Shown: positions 57,154 through 64,000 of the stretch, piece after piece
Position numbering within the stretch: position 1 is the stretch's first letter
Layout: each line of letters begins with the position of its first letter
NCBI GenBank assembly: GCA_051294375.1
Contig: CM119264.1
Span: 25,360,051 to 25,424,050 of the forward strand
DNA: 64,000 nt
From: Paraspadella gotoi
Taxonomy: Eukaryota; Chaetognatha
Direction: 5' to 3'
Notes under the pieces: generated by a model
Database searches by the model: none
The model's input: the letters and a program-made list of their open reading frames with translations, nothing else
Told to the model about the DNA's origin: nothing
Made by a program: the position numbers and the translations under genes

Positions 57154-57623
57154 CTAGAACATATCGCAGAGAACGGCGCAGCAGCAAAAGTACCTGATGA
57201 ATTCGCAGTCGCCGCAGGGATTGTCGCAGTCGAGGCCGTCGCCGCATTCTCCGCAGCATTCGTCCCCGCCGTCGACGTCATGCTCCTCCTCGAAGCAGGG
57301 GCAGCGCGGGCAAGGCGTCGGACAGTTCATGAAAAAGGTGGTGTCCGGAATCAGCATGGGCGAGCCGACGCTGCTGGCGCGAGAGGTTCGACGACTCGAC
57401 GCGGCCGTCTCGATATGAAGCGTCTCCTGCGAGGAGGAGGGCTGACTGTCCACCGGATGGTCGACCTTGAGGTATCCGTCCTTCTGCTTTGGCGTCTTCA
57501 GCTCAAGGTGGTCGTCGTCAGCCGCAGCGGCGGCTGAGGCGCCCGGGATTTTGAGGCGATACTCGCGGGAGATGGTCTGGATCTGAGTCTCTCGCAGAGC
57601 GTCCGCGTAAGAGGGAGGGAATT
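57154..57623 (-). CDS. small PPxY and Cys-rich protein, exon 2 (terminal)
   Basis: From acceptor CCTACCCTCAG, open for 470 nt to TAG. The first two bases complete a Glu codon with the G of exon 1. Residues 11-166: EFPPSYADALRETQIQTISR (a PPxY motif, the ligand of WW domains), an Ala/Asp linker, a Ser-rich stretch with RRTSRASS (possible basophilic kinase site), then a C-terminal 57 residues with about 16 Cys. These include CPTPCPRCPC, ECCGEC, CDNPCGDC and the ending FCCCAVLCDMF. The Cys-rich end recalls I-mfa-type domains or palmitoylated tails; neither is proven. Probably cytosolic or membrane-tethered. Confidence 0.78.
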
Positions 57624-59063
57624 CTGAGGGTAGGTTGGGGGTAGAGGCTGGAGGGAGGCGAAATGGGATGGGTCTTAAGGTCTTAAGGAAAATGAAAAAT
57701 ACTATTCTCTAATTTAAAAAAAAAAAATTTATATAGGTAGTAACATTTTTGTAGTATTTGATGCTTGTAGAGAAGAATAGGTGATAGTGTTTGCCAAAAG
57801 TCTACGATAAAAAAAGAGTCGAATCTGTTTTTTCATGGTGAAAAAAGTATATTTTATCAATCGTTTAATTGATCTTATTTTGGAGTTTAGATAAAAAATG
57901 AAAGCATTTGATAAAATAAATAACAATTTTTTTACTAAGTTTTACAAACTTTTTTTGGCTAATATAAAACGGTAAAAAACTTTATGACGTTAAATTCAGC
58001 TGAAATATGTAGTCGGGCATTGCCTAGGTTCACCCCGCCTAGAAGCAACTACAAATATAATAAACTTTAAAATGTCTACATAAAATTGGTAAGACAGGTG
58101 TAAAAATTATTCATAAATTGAAAAAAACAAACTGGAATCTTGCTCCAAAGAGCTGGGAATTGTACTCCGCAGCAGCATCAAAATTTAAGGAACTGACTGT
58201 TTTGAAATTAGTACAATCACGATAAAAATTATCTCTTCAAATAATATGATAAGCTGCAAGCTACTAGCTATTAGTATCATAAAAAAGCTTGAAAAAAACT
58301 AAATTAAAATGGCTAACAATAATTTAATAATTTTTCAAAAACTGTTCATCAGGAATTTTTAATTTAATAATCATTTTAGTTTTAATTCCCTTTTTTGATT
58401 TAAAGCTGGAGATGCTAATTTTTATATTACAGTATTTTTTCCATTCTCTTCATATTTTCAAGAGCTTTCAGAAGATATTAATATTCATATCTTCTTATGT
58501 AAATTTTTAAAAAAATGTTTAGAAAGTTGGAAAAAGAGATTGAAGAAAAATATTGAGTTTTAAAATGAAAGATATTTTTGAAGGCAACTTTTCTCCTTAA
58601 TTACTCAAATCAAAACTAATCAATATGAAATTCGGATAAAAAAATTATTTTTTACTACAGAAAAAATCTTTCAGATTGAAAAAATCTTTACAGGTTTGCA
58701 AATGACGATTTTTTTCTAACGTGTTTCACCTTGTTTTTTAAAATTTTACCCCATTTATCATTTAAATTTTTAAATATATAATACTAACCTTTATCTAACT
58801 TTTTAATCTTTATCAGAATCCATTGTTACAAATTTAAATTTCCCCAAAAAATTTTTTAAGCATTTCCTATTTATTGTTAAATATTAATATGCTTCCATGC
58901 ATGAGGGAAATAAATTTAATCAAAATCTAACATCAATAGTCAATTTGGTTGTAAAAGGACAAAAGACTTTTATTGCATTCTGTTTAATATTGTAAAAAAA
59001 TGTTCAATTCTGGCCCGCCTTACTGCTTACTCTCTAACCTCGTCTCCACTATCGAATCCTTAC
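57624..59063 (-). other. intron of the Cys-rich protein gene
   Basis: About 1.44 kb, AT-rich, bounded by donor GCAG-GTAAGG and acceptor CCCTCAG. Nothing else recognised in it. Confidence 0.7.
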
Positions 59064-59094
59064 CTGCGCCGCTTATTCCCGACGATTTACTCAT
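59064..59094 (-). CDS. small PPxY and Cys-rich protein, exon 1 (start)
   Basis: ATG (ATAAACATGAG) followed by ten codons, MSKSSGISGA, plus one base, to a consensus donor. The phase fits exon 2 exactly, giving a complete 166-residue protein. Confidence 0.72.
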
Positions 59095-59229
59095 GTTTAT
59101 CTTTTTTTGTTTCTCGTTTGAGTTTGTCAAACGCTTTTGTTTTTCCTGTTTTCGAGTTTGATTATTCTTCGTTTTGCTTTTATTTTCCTCGTCAATGATT
59201 TTCGCTTTTTTTTCTTTTTTTTATACTTT

Positions 59230-59400
59230 CGACGGAAAAAGATGAATCAGCGAAACTGCGCAATTCGTCGGGTGAGGTTTTTCCGGAGAGAGCGAGCGTC
59301 GAGACCGCGCAGCGACGGAGGCGTCCCGCTGCGGCGGTACGGCGGCGGAGGAAGCGCTGCAGCATAGCGGCAACGACGGAAGAAGTGGTGGCAGTGTCAG
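59230..59400. promoter_or_regulatory. GC-rich island, possible promoter of the Cys-rich gene
   Basis: CpG-rich stretch 140-300 bp upstream of the minus-strand start at 59,094. Open frames on both strands are short and lack splice sites, so a promoter or 5' untranslated region is the simplest reading. No TATA box identified. Confidence 0.3.
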
Positions 59401-60135
59401 TGAGAGAGTGGCAGTTAATGTTTTTTTTTTAAATGCTGCATCCTTTTATAATCAATTTAATCTGTTTCTTAAACTTTGTTTAAACGAGAGTTATTCACAA
59501 TGTCTACAAAATTGATACAAATGAAATTGCTACCATTAAATTGATACAACAGGACATTAATATAAATACATAGTATTTTATGGTTCTGTTCCTCAAACAA
59601 TAGGAACAAAATATTTGTTGTACTTGTTAATTATACTATCTCACAACTAATTAACGTTAGTGAATGACACTCTCTGAGTCTCCTGCTCTTCCTCTCACCT
59701 TCTCTTATTTGTAAATATTTTTTTTTCTTACCTCACCACAATTTCTCTGGCCTTGAATAATGAACCAGCTAAATGGTTTGAATGCATGGTCTAAATAAAA
59801 TTAGCACTGTATCCCAAATCGATGTTTTTCTATAACACTAAATGATTCTTTTTGTTCTCGAGAGTTCCACTCGTTGATGACACATTACAAAATGTCAATT
59901 ATTTGTTTGCTTAGTCTTGCTCATCACTTTAATTTAACTTTGTCATTTTCAACTATTTCGTTGTCTTTTTCTTCTTTTTCTCCGACGTCAGTTTCATCTT
60001 TGTCGTTTTCTTCTTCGTCTTCGTCTATGAAAAACGAAATGAATGATCGGAAAAATTGCGAGTCGGGCAAATTAGATGAGACAAAAGAAGACTTTCCTTG
60101 CATTTCGTTGCATAATCGATTCTGACTTTTTTATA
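59401..60135. other. no recognisable gene
   Basis: AT-rich. A Ser-rich open frame near 59,940-60,120 comes from TTCTTCGTC-like low complexity. Confidence 0.5.
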
Positions 60136-60288
60136 ATGAAGGAAAAAAGCGAGTACAGATATGTTACATTATCTAAGGGATTCTTTGCATCGAAGCCTCG
60201 GGCTGGTGAATCAGGGTTGAAACATTGCATAAACGAAAAGGGAAGTATGTCAAATGGATTGATCGTACCCGTTCCTAAAGTTACTTAA
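60136..60288 (+). CDS. short open frame, hypothetical
   Basis: ATG-initiated 50 residues (MKEKSEYRYVTLSKGFFASK and on to VPVPKVT) with balanced polar composition and a TAA stop. No partner exons or family. May be chance. Confidence 0.25.
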   Translation: MKEKSEYRYVTLSKGFFASKPRAGESGLKHCINEKGSMSNGLIVPVPKVT

Positions 60289-60429
60289 AAAGTCGGCGAC
60301 GCTTAAACCGGTGCAAAAAGTCAGGATAGCGATCGATAAGTATCAATTCACGAACGTACGGACTGCACTTGAAACAAATCGATGGAATCAAAAGCGATCT
60401 CGATCGAAAAGGAAGAAAAGGGAAAAATT

Positions 60430-60433
<4 letters not shown>

Positions 60434-60515
<82 letters not shown>
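60434..60515. repeat. (GA)n microsatellite
   Basis: Nearly pure GA, followed by an A-run. Confidence 0.95.
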
Positions 60516-60518
<3 letters not shown>

Positions 60519-60809
60519 AAGTGCAAAAAAAAAAAAAAAAAAACTAGGGCAGAAACGGCGAAAAAGGGAAAGAAAAAAAGAATAAGAAAAGAGGAATGAA
60601 ATGGAACCGTTGGTCCGGGTGAAAGCTAATAGTGCAAATCACATTTGCATTAAAACCGTCGTTTGCATGTGAAAGGGGAAATCTTGAAGAGCTGATGGCC
60701 GAGGCCGCGTTGGGAGGCAAGACTAACCTTTGGAGACCGCAAAGAAGAAAGAAAAGGCTTTAAAAGCAGAGGATGAAAATGGGTATAGTGGTAAGGTAGG
60801 GGATAGGGG

Positions 60810-60810
60810 G

Positions 60811-60870
<60 letters not shown>
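60810..60870. repeat. (GA)n microsatellite
   Basis: Nearly pure GA. Confidence 0.95.
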
Positions 60871-60872
<2 letters not shown>

Positions 60873-60889
60873 TTGTCTCAATCATGCAG

Positions 60890-61072
60890 TCAAGAAAGGG
60901 CCAAGGCGAATTCTGGCTTCAAGACAGCAACAAATCAGATGCAGACGAGTTGGCGACAACAACACCGAGAGCACAACAACCAGAATCCACAACCACAACT
61001 CCATCGACCGTGTCTCAGTTGACTTTTTTGCGACAGAACAATCGAATGGGAATTTGCTATCTTATATTTTGA
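60890..61072 (+). CDS. possible terminal exon, Thr/Ser/Gln-rich
   Basis: After an acceptor-like TCAATCATGCAG the plus strand reads SRKGQGEFWLQDSNKSDADE, then LATTTPRAQQPESTTTTPST and a TGA stop. The composition is protein-like, but the final residues (MGICYLIF) look non-coding and no upstream exon was found. Confidence 0.3.
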   Translation, partial: SRKGQGEFWLQDSNKSDADELATTTPRAQQPESTTTTPSTVSQLTFLRQNNRMGICYLIF

Positions 61073-62076
61073 CTGACGCGTAAAGTGAGAAATACTTTTC
61101 AGTCATAAATAAAAGTAACGTTTAAGAGAAAGATTGGCAATAAACGGAAGCTAAAGATTGTAACGAGATAATTATATTCCTTTTTATTACATGTGTTTTC
61201 ATTTTTCAAGCTTCGTTTTTTTTTTAAAGAAAATTATAATTCTAAAAATAAAAAAAATACAAATTTTGAAATAAATTTGGAACATAAATACAGCGTAAAA
61301 AACTTTAAAACAATTCCGTAAAATTGATTAATCTCCAATCAAAACAGCGACGAAAAAAAACTTTCATTCATAAGACTTTTTTTCGGCCTATGATGGTATA
61401 AATAAATTTACATCTCGAGAACATTACGACTCTACAAATCAACACCATCGCATAAAAAGATGAGACCAAAGGGAATGGAGATTAAGAATCGTGCGAGAGA
61501 TAAAAAAATATTGCCTTTTCTTTCAGTCTTTCTTTTCTGCTCTTTATCCATCTGTATGCTTTTTTGTTTTGGTGACGGCATGTCAATCAGTTTGTCAGTC
61601 ACTCTGTCTGTCTGTCAGTATGTCTCTCCCTCTGCGTGAGTAGGTCGCTGTTTCTATTTGTTTCTCATTCTTTCTTTTTCCACTACGCTTTTGAAAATAA
61701 TAAGCGTTTGTTTGTTTGTAATAATCGTTTTTATTCGAATGCAACAAGATTGATTCATACCTTTTCATCTGCCTGTTTCTCTCTCTGCCTCTATGTCTCC
61801 CTCTCTTAAAAAGCAGATGACGCGTCGGAGACGTGAAAACATATTTCGGGCGTCGAACGATTTTGTGAATGTGAATGGAGGGTCGGGTTCGTGGTACTCC
61901 AAGGGTGACGCCTCCTCCTCCCAACGAATTTCGCGCAGAGAGAGAAAATAAAATAGGAAAACAAATAAAGATGAAAAGGCTAAAATAAATACAATGATGA
62001 GGATCAGACCAAGGATGAATAAATAAAACTATGTGTATTGTGTATGGAAAAGGCTTTGGGATTTGATATACAGGCG

Positions 62077-62127
<51 letters not shown>

Positions 62128-62265
62128 ACGAGGGGAAACGGAGCGTCGTTCGGCATCACCGCCTCGTGAATTCTTTACGAGAATTATGGATCATGTTTAT
62201 TTTTTTGTGTTTAATGCTCCTCAGCCTTTTCTTCTTTTCTTTCTCTCATTCGTCTTCTTTTTGTC

Positions 62266-62315
<50 letters not shown>

Positions 62316-63142
62316 TTTCTCTCTTTCTCTCCCTCTTTATTTTCTTTTCTCAGAATTCTTTTGGCATCCACTATTCCATTTGGCTTCGGCCTTTACTTTC
62401 CGAGTGACTAATGAACTTGGGGCGGCGCTTTTCCTCCTTCCTCTGTTGTGATTTTTTTTTAAATTTACTTCCTCCATCCTCTGTACTACAATATATTTTA
62501 ATTTTTAGCTCTTCTAACTACTCACTTCCTACTTCTCCGTTACGTAATATTTTTATTTCTAATCCTCCTTCTATAACTTTCTCCATTTGTTTTTTAAAAC
62601 ACAATTTCTTTTCCAATTTCTTTCTCTTTCTTCAGTTGTTTTTTAAATCTTTCTTTTTCTTACTCATTCCATTTCCATTTTCTTTATGTTAACTACATAT
62701 TTCTTTGTCTTTTTCTTTCCTCTTCGGGTGGAGGCGCTCGTTTTTAAACTTGAGTGTTCTTTTGTTTTCTTTCTTAGTTCCGCCATCTTTACACCATTTT
62801 TTCCCATTCATTTCTTTAATTTCAAAGAGAGTGCGGTGATTTTAACTGTCAAAATGTTAATGTGTCTCACAAATGGGGTTTTTTACCTATTGTAGTTGAT
62901 GATGTTGGATATTGTGATCGTTCATGATTGTAAAAGACATGGTTTTGGTTTGTCTAATTTTATTTAATTTTATCTTAACTTTCTTTTGCTTGTTTCGTTT
63001 CGTTATTTTCTGTTTTCCCTCTTCCTTTTTTTCTTTTCCATCGCCATAACACCGCGTAAGGATACGACCACGTTGAACAAAGTTTCACAAAGTATCGATA
63101 GGAGATCTAAAAATAGAATCCCTTTCTTATGAAGTCTTCTCT

Positions 63143-63174
<32 letters not shown>

Positions 63175-64000
63175 TTCTCTCACTCTCTCCCTTTTTCCCT
63201 CGTTCCACTCAACCTCCTTTCTTAGATTGGCAGGGGAGAGATTCCAGCCTCGATCAAAACAACTAATCGGGCCGAGCGCCAGCAACACTGGGCTGCTCTT
63301 CTGCCTCATTAGTCATAGGGTGATCCCTTGTAACTCGCCACTCCAAACAGTCCGCCCTTTTAGACATAATAACGGTACACCGTGTTGTATAAAAATTAGG
63401 TTTTGTTTTACTTTCATTTTATATTTTCTTTTACATTCTTAAATATTGATTAAATTTGATCAAGATTGGTCACACGATAGCTTGTTATATTCTTTTTATT
63501 AAAGTTACCATTAGGTCTCAAATGGTTACCCTGTATGTGTTTCTCCTTCAGTTTTCCTTTTCAATGTTACAGTAAAGATTATCTTTGACGTCGAGAATTT
63601 CGCTGCACTCACTGACGTCCCTATATTCATTTCCTCATCCGTTTATCATCCATCTATCAGCCAACTTCATCCGTCTTTTACTTTATTGAGTCTGTCTTCA
63701 TTTATCACTTCATACGTTCATTCGTTCATGTGATAATTCCTTCAGTCGTTCGTTCTTTTTGTTAATTAAAACATTTCTTCTTTCGTTGAACCTTATATAT
63801 ATATATATATCATAATATCTACAAAGTCATACTCAATTTAAAAATGTTCCATCAGTTCTTTTCTCGTCAGTCAGTTCATCCATCCGTTTATCCCGGCATT
63901 TTCCAGTCTAATCCATCCACCCATCCGTCGGTCTCTTGACCGACTTTTTCCGGGGTCTAATGCTTCGCCAGATTCCGCTCTCAGCCGGCGCCTCGGCGTT
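61073..64000. other. no confident gene; T-rich and CT-rich sequence
   Basis: Contains a GA tract at 62,082-62,123 and CT tracts at 62,271-62,311 and 63,139-63,175. The T-rich stretch 62,440-62,770 gives only Phe/Leu/Ser translations. The last 60 bases are GC-rich on both strands and might be the edge of an exon outside the window. Confidence 0.5.

Noticed and set aside
62166-62895. Series of Phe/Leu/Ser plus-strand frames resembling membrane proteins
   Set aside because: They follow from T-rich and CT-rich composition; codon positions show no bias.

Overview
The window looks like nuclear DNA of an invertebrate animal from a draft long-read assembly. Genes are split by spliceosomal introns with GT-AG borders, one gene ends in a metazoan replication-dependent histone stem-loop, (GA)n/(CT)n microsatellites occur every few kb, and no bacterial-style operons are present. 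Most long open frames are translations of (CT)n, so genes were called from splice sites, phase agreement between exons and third-position bias. The species could not be named.

Four loci are well supported, all on the minus strand. (1) An IQANK1-like ankyrin-repeat gene runs from about 37.2 kb down to 27.0 kb, with one further exon seen only at 19.4 kb. (2) A single-exon histone H1 gene lies at 37,844-38,491 with its 3' stem-loop at 37,787-37,802. (3) A complete four-exon gene at 42,588-46,017 encodes an 841-residue protein carrying two families of short Ser/Arg tandem repeats; I do not recognise it. (4) A complete two-exon gene at 57,154-59,094 encodes a 166-residue protein with a PPxY motif and a cysteine-rich C-terminus. 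A fifth minus-strand gene, for a multi-pass membrane protein, is recoverable from five phase-consistent exons in two tandem copies (46.97-49.40 kb and 49.41-51.90 kb).

Much of the window is duplicated. Segment 1-3,480 recurs in part directly at 4,763-6,428 and inverted at 6,454-10,720. Segment 3,480-4,737 recurs at 11,905-13,210. Segment 18.2-25.8 kb is a frameshift-ridden copy of 25.8-36.3 kb. Copies differ mainly by one-base indels and several abut gaps of exactly 25 N, so most of this is probably unpolished gap-fill sequence or separated haplotypes rather than biology. Where copies disagree, the one with open, phase-consistent exons was trusted.

By region: 1-13 kb holds the rearranged X/Y duplications, fragments of a plus-strand Ala-rich gene and a GC-rich promoter with an E-box next to a perfect RFX X-box. 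13-18 kb has no confident gene. 18-37 kb is the IQANK1-like locus and its poor copy. 37-46 kb holds H1 and the repeat-protein gene. 46-52 kb holds a MITE-like element and the duplicated membrane-protein gene. 53.5-54.5 kb is a foldback-like inverted repeat. 57-59 kb holds the Cys-rich gene. 59.4-64 kb is mostly low complexity with weak coding candidates.
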